64,000 nucleotides of DNA from Lepisosteus oculatus. Its lineage: Eukaryota; Chordata; Actinopteri; Semionotiformes; Lepisosteidae. Shown piece by piece: positions 50,353-61,566 of the stretch. Where the stretch lies: NCBI RefSeq assembly GCF_040954835.1, contig NC_090716.1, positions 11,531,275 to 11,595,274 of the forward strand, read 5' to 3'. Below the pieces are notes generated by a model that saw nothing but the letters and a program-made list of their open reading frames with translations, had not been told where the DNA came from and made no database searches. Made by a program: the position numbers and the translations under genes. Position 1 is the stretch's first letter; each line of letters opens with the position of its first letter.

Positions 50353-53300
50353 GTATATATTCAGTGCTTTAACCCATTTTGCCAATGGTCTCCCTTCAAC
50401 AATGGGAGTATAAAACTCTGTGCCCAGTCCTATGTAACTCAGAAAATATCCAAATGCCCCTTTTTTCCCTGGGTTTTATTTGTCCAGCCGTTGACCTCTA
50501 CCCTAAAAGAAAATAATGCCAGACCTGAACACTACTGAAACTCAATAAGAGAAAACACAAAAGTGATTCACAGTGGCAAATGCAAGGTACAAGGAGACAG
50601 TTTTCTGTCAAATCACTGTAAGAAGAATAGTGGCCTTTGCCCCAAGAAACTGTAACAAACTTCACAATCACACAAAAGCTTGGATTAAATAAAAAAAATT
50701 TCCCTCCTGCTAATAACACATTTCGAACATTGCTTGATGGCAAAAATATAACTTTCTTCTCTTCAATGGGAAGATTCCATCAGCTATCAGATCTGGAGCT
50801 GTAAGTGGACATTTTAATTTAACTCAACACTCTAATTAAAAGAGGCGGGGATAAACACTCATCATCAAAAGCCACATTGAGGGCACTTTACCAACTGTGA
50901 AAAGATGAGCAGAATCTGGAGACTCTCTACCCACAAACTCATCTATTTTTATCCTTCATTTATTTCAGTAACAGGACTCCAAAGCACAGATGAGAAAAGT
51001 GCAAAAGAGAGCATTGTTGAAAATATCCGTGATGGTGGCTCAGACACACATAACCTCAAGGTGATGGTCTTGTGTTCAACTTGAGAGACAGAACAGATCA
51101 GTAATGTGAGAGATAGGATGTAAAACTGTTATCAAATACAGTCACCTGGGTGAGCAGTGGTCAGTACAGCTTTCTCCTTTGGGTTATATTGTAAGAGATT
51201 TTTTTTACAAAAAGCTTAATAACCTGAACTGTACAATCAGGACTGTATCTATTCACTGGGAAGGTGTATATAAAACTCTGATACTTTATTTTATTATATT
51301 TGCTGGGATGTTATGCAAACATTTGTTCTCAGAGTTTCACCAAAGTTAAAGCATTTAGACAACGTTTTGGCCTCATGTAGTAAACCTCTTAGTTTTCTTA
51401 ATTACTAATGATTTTCCAATGGGAGATTGAGATTAAAAAGTACATGACATTTTGGCATGACTTCCTGGAGAACAGGAATTCAGAGCTAACAGCAGGATAT
51501 TTGATTAGTTGAGGGCGTTTCCAAGGATTGTTTCAGACTGCGGTTTAGCAGGAATTTTCATCTACTGTTCAAAGAGCAAAGACTATATTGTATGCTTTGT
51601 ATTTCACAAACCGTTCCAGAAAACTGATACAAACCCTCTTTATCACAAGCAGTAAACCCTTCCAGTCTGGGGTGGTACAGTGTAGTGGCTGATAACACTG
51701 CTTGCTCACAGCTCTCAAGTTCTGGGTTCGATTCTGGACTGGGGCACATGCTATCTTCTCATGGGTTTTGCTCGGTGCTCCACTTGCCTTCCAAAGATAT
51801 CCTGGCTAAATCGGTGTCTCTGATCTGTCCCTGTGCACTTGTGTACAATGGACTGGCAACGTGTCCAGGGATTCCACAACCCTCATCAGCAATAAGAAAC
51901 TTTTTGACAAAGGATGGATTGATGCTGTAAATCCTGATGGGTGATGTCGATCAACATTCACAGAATTGGACAGATTGAAATACGAATACAAAACCTCATG
52001 CATCACGCAGCCTTAAACTTCTGAGAGACTGCAGCTCAAAATAAGAGTTTGTTGTACAAAATCACTTAGACCCTTGTCACAATCTTCTCTCAAGGACTGA
52101 ACTCAAATGCTCAAATCAACCCAGCTCCTAGCATTTGCATTGAAACATTAGCATACTGTAGTTGATTATGATGCATATATTAGTTATTAAAATCATGTTT
52201 CGGGAGGAACTCTGTATCTGAAGGTTTATATTCAAACACAACTTAATCACAACTGATTATTGCTACCTGTAACTGAGCTGCATAATGGTCTTGATTTCTT
52301 TCTGAACTCAGGCCTTGGTTTGAAAAATATCCTAGAGCACATAATTTCCAACAATTTTAGGATACAAAACTATGCAGTCTCACCTCTACTTGCCTGCTAA
52401 GAATTTGCTTCATTTCTGAGTGAACAGCTCTTAATAGGGGATCAATGAAGATTAATTGGCACAAGTGGGAATGACACAAACAGACAGCTCCCACAGTAAG
52501 TCACTGTTTTCCTCGGTGTTATATTTCAGCAGCCACACCTGCGTGAGGGCAGTCCTGAAACATTCTAATTAGCCCAGGGTTTACACTGGATCTATACAAA
52601 TCTTATTCAGCTTTTTAAGAGCAGAAAACGAAATTTAAAAAGGCCTCAAATAGAACATTGAAATCAATGAGCCTGGCTGGAGAGAAAATAAGAAGACACA
52701 GGGGTTACGGAGTACCGTTAAGGTATACACCTACTGTCAAGCCAAAATTACATTCAGGGTGAACTCATGTAAATGCTAATTGGCCTGTACTCTTGCTTCA
52801 GGTTTTTAGCATGTGGGTAATTCCTGACATGCAGTCACACCACACATCTTTCTTTCTTTCTCTAGAGCTGCTCAGACACACTAAATGAGCTCCTTCTGAT
52901 GATTTACTTGAGCCAATTAGCCAGACTGTGAAAGAAAGCATGAAGTTAGTGCTTTATTGCCCATCCACCCATTTTCTAGCTATTTTATCCAGTACAGAGT
53001 TGTGGGGAAACTGGAGTCTAACCTAGTGAGGAATAGGGCAGGGCAGGGCACACCATGGGTGGGACACCTGTCCAGGGCGGAGAGACATTGCACACCCTCC
53101 TCACACTAGGGACACTTTTCCCAGAAGCCAACAACCTTACCAGCATGACTTTGGACTGTGGGAGGAAACCGAAACACCTGAAGGAAACTCACGCAAACAT
53201 GAGCAGAACATGCAAACTCCATGCAGATAGCACCCCAGGTCCAGAGACCCCAGGACTCCAGTGCTGTGAGTCACACTGCTAACAACTCTCATGTCCCGGC

Positions 53301-56300
53301 CCCCAGGTGGAGAAGCTGCAGGACGAGATCGAGAAGCTGAGCAGGTGCCTGTCGCCAGCGTCCTCCCTGTCCGAGCAGGACAGCGTGGATCTGGACAGCA
53401 TGTTGGAGGAGGAGGAGCAGGAGAGCCCCAGGGGGAAGCTGAGGTTCTCCCTCTTCTATGACAGGGAGCTGTCCCGGCTCCTGGTGACCGTGCTGGGCGC
53501 CTGCGAGCTGCCAGCCCGGGACTTCAGCCAGAGCGTGGACCCCTTTGTCAGGGTGCGAGTGCTGGCAGGCCCCCTGTCAGAGCAGACCGGCCTGCACTGC
53601 ACCCTCCACGAGTGGGAGACCAGGCTGGTGAAGAAGAGCAGGAACCCCTCGTTTGGGGACCAGTTCTCCTGCTCGCTGACCGAGGAGGAGGTCCCCAACA
53701 TCACGATCAAGCTGGAGGCATGTATCTCGAGCTGAAACCAATCAGCATGTCATGTATCAGTGAACCGCTGCAGTTTTTCAGGCTCCGCTAATACTGTACT
53801 TTAGCCTCTAATGTAGTTTTAAGGAAATGTCTTTAGTTCAGTTGTTTTTAATTCTGGTAAAGCAGAACACTACCAAATTAGTACAGTTATGATTAGGACA
53901 CTTCACCATACTACTATGGATTTTTCATTATTTTTTTAAGTGTGATCAATATTTATAAGAATATGCAGTATGAATATAGCCCTTTGTTCTATTTATATTT
54001 AAGAAAGCAAATAGGAAAAATGTTTCAATATACAATGTGGATTTGTAGATTAATGACAACCGCAATGAGGATATGCCCAGATGCTTAGTTCCTGATGGTG
54101 TCACACTCTCATTGTCCTGTTTGAACCATATCATTTCCAAGTAACTTCTAAAATCTCTCTTGTAGGAAGGCCAGGTCCCCAAATCCCTATCTGACTGCTT
54201 CTTTTCACTGCTTTACAACCTGAAACAAGCTTCTAAAAATCAAAAAGTTATAACTGAATTCCAGAGCGGACCCATAGTAGGTCATTGAACTTTGCTGACT
54301 CAGTGCTTAAGCATGTCTGTAGCTTCACCCTCTCATTTCTCAAAAGACCACCGCTATACAGCCAAAAATCATTCTGTAAACGGACATAAAGGCTCATTTT
54401 TGAGGTGTAATTGCAGATGAAGGTTACAGACAAGATCTCATGTTCTTCACTTGGTTGTTAGCTGCCTGTCAACCCAGAACCTCATTTCTCAAGAATCATT
54501 TCTTGTCAAATGTCAAATGACATGGCTGGGTAGTTTTGTTACAAACACTAGAGACTGTGAAAACGAGCGCCTTATATTTTCAATCTGTATGGATACTTGC
54601 AAGTTGTATGTGTAGTGTTTTTTCCTAAATAATCAGTTAAAATGCCTGTTGTGCCCGTGACAGTTCGAATGTCAGTAGGACATTCTTTCCAACTACTTGC
54701 AACATCCATCATAGACTCTATCATTAAAAATTGGCTCCCTCTAGTGGAATGTTTGTTAAAGTAGCTCATTCACTTAATCAGCCACAGATTATACAAAATT
54801 TAATGTTGATTTTGAAGTCATTTTTTTCATGTGTGATTGGGGTTCAGTTCATTCTTGAGTACAATGCCTCATTGGAAACATTTTTCACAGGTCAGAGATT
54901 TTGATAAATATTCCAGACATGCTGCTCTTGGAGAAGTCAGGACATCTTTGACAAGTTCGAACATTTACTACCCTGTGGAGACCCTGGACGACTTACAGGC
55001 TGTAAAGAAGGTGGGAGATCCTACCATGTTGTTTTCTTTTCATGGGTCTTCTAACAGATTCACCAAGGACTCCCTCACCTCTGCTACTCAAACTCAGTTC
55101 TCTGGGACATCACCTACTGAAAAAACTATCAATACCACAGCAAGCCTCTCGCTCAAATTCATCTTTCTGCTTCGCTCCTCCACTCCCCTTGGTCAATGTA
55201 TCTACCTGTATGGGGATTGATACAGCCAGGGGGTCAGCACTCAGCTAAGGAGTATTCAAACAAGGTTTCACGCACCCTTGACTCCTCAATGAACACTCCT
55301 GAATGCATTTTCTTATTGAATGATGTCATTCCTTGTGAATTGTTAACCAACCTGACAGTTACTTTAATGCTTTAGTGGGGAGTCTCAGTTTTCTACAATA
55401 TTTTACAAGACATAAGTAAAGGCTACCACACAACACACTGAGAGGTTTCTAGAGTACTAAGAACTGAAAATAGTAATAGTCATTTCAGTTACAACTGAAT
55501 GTAAAAAGTTTATTTGTAAGCCAAGTATGTGTCTTTGTAGAAAACATATCTTGTGGAGCCGAGTCCCAGCACCTGCCCCCAGTGTATAAACCACTGCTAA
55601 ATACATTCGCATCTACATTCTGGGTTTTCACATGCAAAGGTTTATAAACTACAAGAGAATTTTAATATATAATTTAAGCTGTCTGAACGAATTGGGCTCT
55701 GGCTGCAGATTCAGATGTATTATTCATAAATATGCATGATGAAAAAGATCAGGACTAAGGTTGCAGGAAGATTTCAGAAAACAAATGTCTTCATAGTAAA
55801 GTGTTTTACCTCCATTTGAAGCAGATCCTAAAGACTCTCCCCCCTTGCCTGGCAGGTGATTAGTTCTCCTGATGACTAATTCTTATTTGCATTTTCAAGT
55901 GACTTCTTTCACCGCACTTTTCATTTGCACTTTCATCCGTTTGAAATTGCAGGACTTGGTGGGAGAGGTTCTTCTGTCTCTCAAGTACCTCCCTACGTCC
56001 CAGAGAATAGAAGTGGGGCTTCTCAAGATCAGAACTGTTTCATGGACTAACAATCAAGACAAAGGTGGAGTATTTATGCTGCCTTTTCAAAAAGGGGGTG
56101 ATCTTTAAAGCTCAGTCTCTGTCTTTACTAAAGGACACTGAATCCTTGCACAATGCTTTCATAGCTGAAGGCCTTAAAAAAACACTGATTTCCAAAGTAT
56201 TGCATATAACTCTAATTACAATCAAGATGCCTTTGTATTTCAATTTTCTCATTCTTTTTGATAACATTCCTATCAAAAGGTTAATTCTAAAATTACAGGC

Positions 56301-57423
56301 TGTAAGTTTTCAGGGAAACAAGAGTGTTTGGATTGAGATCTGTTCAACAAACAGAAAAGGGAGTACAGAACAAATTCAATTTTGGGTTAAGTATTTAGTG
56401 GAGTACAAAAGGGATCTGTCTTAGAACCCCAGCTCTCCCTAATCCATTTCAACAATCTACATTCTGAAATTGTTTTTATAGAAGTCTAAACTACACAGAT
56501 GTAAACGTAAAACTGAGAACAGTATTTTTTTGCAACCATGTTGTTGAAGCTGATGCTCTGGTTTTCTTCGCGAAACACCTGGGTGAGAGCCTTAGATGTC
56601 CCAAAAGATGGACCAAGTTGCCCCTTCTCAATTGTAGTCATTGTAGTCAGCGACTGGAATGGCACACGGGAGAGACAACAGAGGCTAAAGACTAATAAAG
56701 TGACTGTAATAGAGTACTGTACTGACATCTGGCAGGGATGTGATTGTAGCTATGCTGACTTAATATACCTGTAATTCCTTATAATTAAGTCTATTAATTT
56801 TTCACAGGTTATAAAAGCAAACATGCAAACTAATGGACTTGAAGTAATACTAAATTTTGCTTTAAAAGGTAAATAGATACCCTGTTGAGCATTATTAAAA
56901 TAACAACAGACTAATTATGGCATTTAAGTGGTATTGGTTTGGAAATACAAGGACGAAACATCCTGGCACAAGGCTTAACACTTAACAAGAATGCCAAGAA
57001 TAGGAGCAAACTCAGTCACAAATACCCCGTGTTGTAGCTTCCCATCCCAAGACATTTTAACACCAGAGACCAATCTTTATTTCATGCTCTAGCTCTTCAT
57101 GTCCTTGTCTTCCAGCACTCTATGCCAGAACCAGCATCTCCTGTAACCAATGTAGGCTGAAGACTCAGAAGACACCTCAGAAGTCAAAACAGGACGTGAC
57201 CGTCTTCAACGAGATCATGACCTTTTCGCTGCCCGAGCCCCACATTAGGGAATGTGTCATTGCAGTCACCGTGTTTGAGACGAGCACAAAAAGAAGGAAG
57301 TCCAAACGCTTGATTGGACAGGCTGTCGTGAGGAAGAGAAAAGCCAGCGAGGACGAGCACTGGAGCCTGATGATGCAGTGCCTGCGTCAGCCAATCGCAA
57401 AATGGCACTCCCTGTTAATCTGA
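50157..57423 (+). CDS. synaptotagmin-family protein, TM + C2A + C2B, 6 exons
   Basis: The exons are 50157-50352, 50969-51060, 53307-53717, 54891-55010, 55953-56064 and 57116-57423. From ATG 50178 they give 405 residues with matching phases. Layout: short lumenal N-terminus, TM at about 25-43 followed by basic juxtamembrane residues and Cys49, a linker with a short heptad-like VEKLQDEIEKL and an acidic stretch, C2A (about 131-245) and C2B (about 268-395), then a WHSLLI C-terminus. C2A has Asp161, Asp167, Asp229 and Asp231 in the Ca2+-loop positions, but Ala237 at the fifth. The C2B loops lack the acidic residues. Synaptotagmins are membrane-anchored trafficking proteins; this pattern suggests phospholipid binding by C2A and a Ca2+-independent C2B. 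The protein resembles the less-studied fish synaptotagmins (syt18/syt19 group), but I cannot fix the paralogue. Exon 1 opens at a good acceptor and stays open upstream of the ATG, so an earlier 5' exon is likely. Confidence 0.88.
50969..51060 (+). CDS. synaptotagmin 92-nt linker exon
   Basis: The acceptor is TTTATTTCAG and the donor CTCAAG|GTGATG. Entering in phase 1 it reads VTGLQSTDEKSAKESIVENI and continues to HNLK, open throughout and leaving in phase 0. It is needed because the TM exon ends in phase 1 while the C2A exon begins in phase 0. The product is a polar, probably disordered linker. Confidence 0.75.
51664..51927 (+). mobile_element. tRNA-like SINE in synaptotagmin intron 2
   Basis: The copy begins GGGGTGGTACAGTG and has a well-preserved box B, GGTTCGATTC (51725-51734). 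It later carries CAATGGACTGGCAACGTGTC and an AGGATGGATTGATG end. It is sense to the host gene and lies in its second intron. Confidence 0.65.
52962..53288 (-). mobile_element. tRNA-like SINE abutting the C2A exon acceptor
   Basis: The plus strand shows the reverse complement of the family: CCATCCACCCATTTTCTAGC (tail), GGGACACCTGTCCAGGGCGG, GACTGTGGGAGGAAACCG, GCAAACTCCATGCAG and CCCCAGGACTCCAGTGC (head). The SINE head ends about 20 bases before the exon starting at 53307, so the acceptor's pyrimidine tract is almost entirely squeezed between element and exon. Confidence 0.75.
53307..53717 (+). CDS. synaptotagmin C2A exon (GC-rich)
   Basis: The acceptor is CGGCCCCCAG. The exon encodes residues 90-226: the coiled/acidic linker, then C2A with LPARDFSQSVDPF and the KKSRNPSFGDQF motif. 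The last codon is GAG at 53715-53717, followed by GCATGT, so the donor appears to be GC. The exon is much richer in GC, and in CTG/GAG/AGC/GTG codons, than every other exon in the window. Confidence 0.88.
54891..55010 (+). CDS. synaptotagmin exon completing C2A
   Basis: The acceptor is TTTTTCACAG. The exon encodes VRDFDKYSRHAALGEV (Ca2+ loop 3 of C2A) through TLDDLQAVKK, 40 codons, phase 0 to 0. The donor is AAG|GTGGGA. Confidence 0.9.
55953..56064 (+). CDS. synaptotagmin exon opening C2B
   Basis: The acceptor is GAAATTGCAG. The exon encodes DLVGEVLLSLKYLPTSQRIE, the standard first strands of a synaptotagmin C2B. The donor is AAAG|GTGGAG, phase 1. Confidence 0.9.
57116..57423 (+). CDS. synaptotagmin terminal exon (rest of C2B)
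   Basis: The acceptor is TTGTCTTCCAG. With the carried base it begins ALYARTSIS and runs through VTVFNEIMTFSLPEPHIREC, the LIGQ strand and EDEHWSLMM to KWHSLLI, then TGA. The basic segment KTQKTPQKSK corresponds to the C2B polybasic strand region. Confidence 0.9.
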
Positions 57424-57686
57424 CTCAGTTTGGTCACCACGGTTACAGGTGCGCAGAACTGAAAGATACTGATGCCACGAGGAAGAGCTTGTATCAGATC
57501 CCTCTGGTTCCAAGCGGACTTCCTCTGTTAGAAATGATTATTTCTGTATATTTCTCCCTTAAACCTGACCGAAAGAACTGATAGCTGAAAAAAAACAACT
57601 ACTGCATCTGTAGGATTAAAGCTTATTTAAAACTTTGAATAGTATTAGATTTCAAATTCGGCACTTCTTGCTCGTCATGATGTACA

Positions 57687-57692
57687 AATAAA
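57687..57692 (+). promoter_or_regulatory. poly(A) signal of the synaptotagmin gene
   Basis: A canonical AATAAA lies 264 bases after the stop codon, giving a short 3' UTR. No earlier AATAAA is present after the stop. Confidence 0.6.
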
Positions 57693-57743
57693 GCCTATTG
57701 CAACTATACAGTGCGAGCTTGGAATTGGATCATCTCATTTGGG

Positions 57744-57871
57744 TTAGAACTCGTCTAATAGGTGGGAGGTCCCTTCCTCGTTCAGCCATTCTGTCGGGAG
57801 CTGCTCTGCTTCAGGACTATTCCCACTGAAGTTGGGATCGTTCTCAAGTGAAGAAGACAAAGAAAACGTAT
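57744..57871 (-). CDS. possible terminal exon of an unidentified convergent gene
   Basis: On the minus strand an acceptor-like TATTTTATTCTAG is followed by 128 nt that enter in phase 1 and run open for 41 codons. The reading goes from TFSLSSSLENDPNF to GTSHLLDEF and then TAA. The acidic, Ser-rich composition resembles a genuine protein C-terminus. It would converge tail to tail with the synaptotagmin gene. I do not recognise the protein, and no upstream exon with the matching phase was identified, so chance is a real alternative. Confidence 0.25.
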
Positions 57872-60800
57872 CTAGAATAAAATACGTTCTTCCTGGCCAG
57901 TGGCAATGCCAAAGGAAGGTGTGGGTGTCTCCTCCTCCTCTGTCTGCCCCCTCTAAGCTTCCCCTAGAACACGAAATGTTGCAAGGGATGCGACCCCAGA
58001 ACATGAAGATGTTCAGATAGGACCAGAGCCCTGAGCCCCTTCTCCGTGTTTGTGTCACGTACCTCTCCATCCCCCCTACCAGGAAAGATGATCCCAAGCC
58101 CCTTTTCAGAACTCATATTAAGAAATCTTAAGAATAAGAAGGATTTTGACAGGCATGGTGACAAGTTGTTTTTCCCCAAGGACTTGTTTGTACTGTACAT
58201 GAAAAACACAGGCTGTGAAGACAGGGATCAGAAGTCGTCACGTGTTTAAAAAAGGAATAACAGCATGTGACATGCCCTCTGGGTGATTTACAAGCCAACA
58301 TTTCCCCAGTACAAAATGTAAATATTCTATAAATATTTAAATTTATATCCCATGGCATCTTGACTGGGGCATAATTCTTCATGTATATCCACTGAACAGA
58401 GTGTTTATGGGCCTGCACACAGGAAAATAACAGCCTACAGTATTCCCCGAGAAACAGTCATGATGACGTCAGTAGATGCATGTCGTTCCATTAGAAACCA
58501 GACCACTGGCTGTAGAGTGTTATCAGTGGAAATGAAAAGAATCTGATTGTTTGCCTATGGTGTAGCAAGTAAGCAGTCACTTTTATTCAGTCTAGGTCAA
58601 TGAGCAAACTTTCATCTATTTTATTTTTTGGAGGGGATCTTTTGTCTCTCAAGAAGAGTTATTTCTTAAGTAAAACACATTAAACAGAATAAAGAATCAT
58701 ATAGTAACAAAATGAATTGATAGCTATCAGTTTGTAGAACAGGCAAGGCAAATGTTGATTTTTCACATTAAACTTTGGTACCATCAAGTTCAACAGCCAC
58801 CAGACAATGTACAGGTGTGTCACCCTCCTTTTACAACCACATGTCTGCAGTGCAGAAAGACTCCCAAAGGAAACAGTCATACATCGTGGGAAAGGTTACC
58901 ATGTTCCATCGATTAAAAACCTTGCCGTGAGAGACAAAGGTAAGCGGACCTGCCCGAGAAATAAACTGAGTCCCTCCCTCGGCCTTCGGAAAACACACTG
59001 TCACGAAGTACTGTAGCAGAGGTCCAGAACCGACTCCCAGCACAACCAATGACATCAGCACACGCAAACACTGCTTGCTTGCTGTGGCAAATTCACTTAC
59101 TCGTCACACTAGGCATCATCGGGATCTCCGCAAATGACCTTTGCCAGTTATCCACAAAGGTTCTCAACCTTTTATCTGCTTCAAATGTTTATTTCCATGG
59201 CATCATCGTGTAGAATTTCTTTTGCTGAAGAACGCGTCTTATCTGCGATCAACCTTTTCGGCAAGGCACGTAGAAACAGTTGTTCCACCGAAATCCGCTA
59301 GAGAGAGACACAACACAAATAAAGCCCTAAGAAAAGTGTTCTGGTGTGATAGTTGAACAGGAAGTACATTATACATTGAAAATCACAATGTAAGTACATT
59401 GTGATTATAATATAGAACGTAACAGACCTAAAATGTACTTCTTCATTCTTTCGAGATCTCTTCCATGCTCTAAAGAGGCTTTCATGTTAGGATCTTCATT
59501 TGTTAGCTTTTGGTGATCCTATCATTTTTAGAGACACTGTGGTACAGGGAAGGAAAAAATACCATGTGTGTTGGTAAAAAGATTATTGGAAAAACCAAAT
59601 GAAATAGGTGATTTTGGCATTGCTGCTTAGTGCTTAGTATGTGACAAGTTACAATGAATTAATGTTGTTAGTCATGTAGTGAAGGTGTTTATTTTAGAAA
59701 GGAGAAGCCTAAAATTAATGTGCCACTGTTTCATAAGCTAAAAATATAGCAAATATAGTTTGAGATAGTCACAGACTAATATACTATGCTAATATACGTC
59801 TGCCATTTGGAGAATTTGTCCCTGTTGCTTATAAAGTTTTTTTTTACTGGAAAAGCTGACCACCCCTAGGTATACAGACAGGTGAGAATGGTCATGACTA
59901 ATTCCACAATATGAGCTCTGGGTTTTTTCCACAATCAATGACTCAAGTCCCAGTGGGTGTGATTCACCATTTACCTCATCTTGTTACAGACTAATTCCAA
60001 ACAACATCATTAACCTTCAATTAAATGTGTGCTGGTGAAGGTTTGCTAAATTCAACACCTTATTCAAGCAACACATGGTACCCTTATTAGGCAGGATATG
60101 TAATTGAAATATTTTTTGACTCACATTATCCATGCACAATGTATAAACCAGGGAATTAAGCATGCTGGAAACATAAATGCTGTAGTACTGTATGTTCCCC
60201 AACCTATCACACCTGGACGCAGTCACACTTATATATTCACTCCAAAATGGAAAAAGTACTTTTCTTAAATGTGTATGAGACTGTATATGGTGAAAATAAC
60301 ACTTGGATAACTGCTGTCAGTCTTAGACCTTAGAGAGAACTTACAGACAGGAGTTTCAAAAGCCAAAGCAGGCATGACATGACCTTCAAGTGTCCATTTT
60401 AAAAGATTGTCTCGGTATCACAGGAGGCTGTCAGATGCACCTTTACACCTTTACTTTCATGCATTTATAAAATCTTCCACAATGAGACATTGGTATGTTT
60501 CACCAATGCGTGATATTCATTGGAAAAACAACTGCCTTTTCATGCATTGAATATTCCTAATCTTTTTACCGATTTGAGGACTGAGAATTTCAACGCCCGT
60601 ATGGGACGGAAAAGGTAAATGACTAATAATACTGATATTTGTGTTTGAGGGTGGGATGATTTGCATTAAAAAGTTTAAATGAAGGCGTGCCCCAACATAC
60701 TGTATGTTACCCATTTCGTGTTTGTTGCACCAGCAGTGTAGCTCAAATCATTGAACTATTTTCTCTTCTCTGTTTTTTCCTTCTGATGAATGTTTACCAA

Positions 60801-61253
60801 ACATCGCTTCTTCAACCAGTGGATCCAGATTGTACTGTGGTCACATGAAACAGCCTAAGGCCTATTTATTAGACAGTATCAGCTGAGAATGTGTGGAGGA
60901 AGGCGTGAGAACATTCTAATAAAGGCCTTGAAGATTTTTTTGAGAAAATAATTCATAGGCAACTAATATCTTGGTTGTTCCATGGATGCAGCTGCAGCTG
61001 TTAGAAACCAAGCTGCCATTTTCGTCCCTGGGGAACGTGCTTAAATGAATGCTTGATTCAACCAAGTTTATTAAATTAGAGCTTTAAAGTTTCCAGGTCT
61101 TAAACAGCTGGAATTATTGACTTACCTATAAAAGCCACAACATAATGTGGAATCTGCCCCCATTACAAAAAGGATGGAAACAAGACTTCATCATACAAAA
61201 TATTTGGTCAAGTCTTCAATTAAGGCCAATGTGAGCAAAACTCAAACACAAGC
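57872..61253. other. intergenic downstream of the synaptotagmin gene
   Basis: No recognised gene. It contains the inverted repeat at 59381-59406 and a possible plus-strand exon-like segment at 58851-58931 (acceptor ATGTCTGCAG, donor AAAG|GTAAGC) without protein similarity. Confidence 0.45.
59381..59406. repeat. perfect 12-bp inverted repeat with 2-bp spacer
   Basis: AATCACAATGTA, AG, TACATTGTGATT: the arms are exact reverse complements. It could fold as a hairpin or cruciform. No run of Ts suggests a Pol III terminator, and no function is evident. Confidence 0.7.
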
Positions 61254-61566
61254 AACCCATCCACCCAATTTCTCACAGCTTCATCCAGGTCAGGCTCGGA
61301 TGCAGGATTGCCAGAGCAGCAAGCAGTGGGCACACGACACCATAGATGGGATGCCGGTCCATCACAGGGCAGACAGACACACACTCACACCAGGGCCAGT
61401 TTCCCCAGAAGACAGTTAACCTACCAGTATGTCTTTGGATTGTGGAAGGAAACCAACATATGCACATGGAGAACATCCAGACATCACACAGATAGTGCCC
61501 CAGGTCCAGAATTGAGCCCAGGGCCCCACCACAGGAGGGAAGCAATGCTATCCTCCCTGCTGCCAT
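61254..61566 (-). mobile_element. tRNA-like SINE, near full length
   Basis: The reverse-complement family blocks are CCATCCACCCAATTTCTCAC, GATGGGATGCCGGTCCATC, GGATTGTGGAAGGAAACC, ACATGGAGAACATCC and CCAGGTCCAGAATTGAGCCC. The chance open frames over it have no independent support. Confidence 0.75.

Noticed and set aside
51668..51740. possible tRNA gene (box B GGTTCGATTC)
   Set aside because: No cloverleaf can be formed, and the sequence continues into the body of the tRNA-like SINE.
53055..53282. open frame just before the C2A exon
   Set aside because: It lies entirely within the antisense SINE, so it is not an extension of the synaptotagmin coding region.
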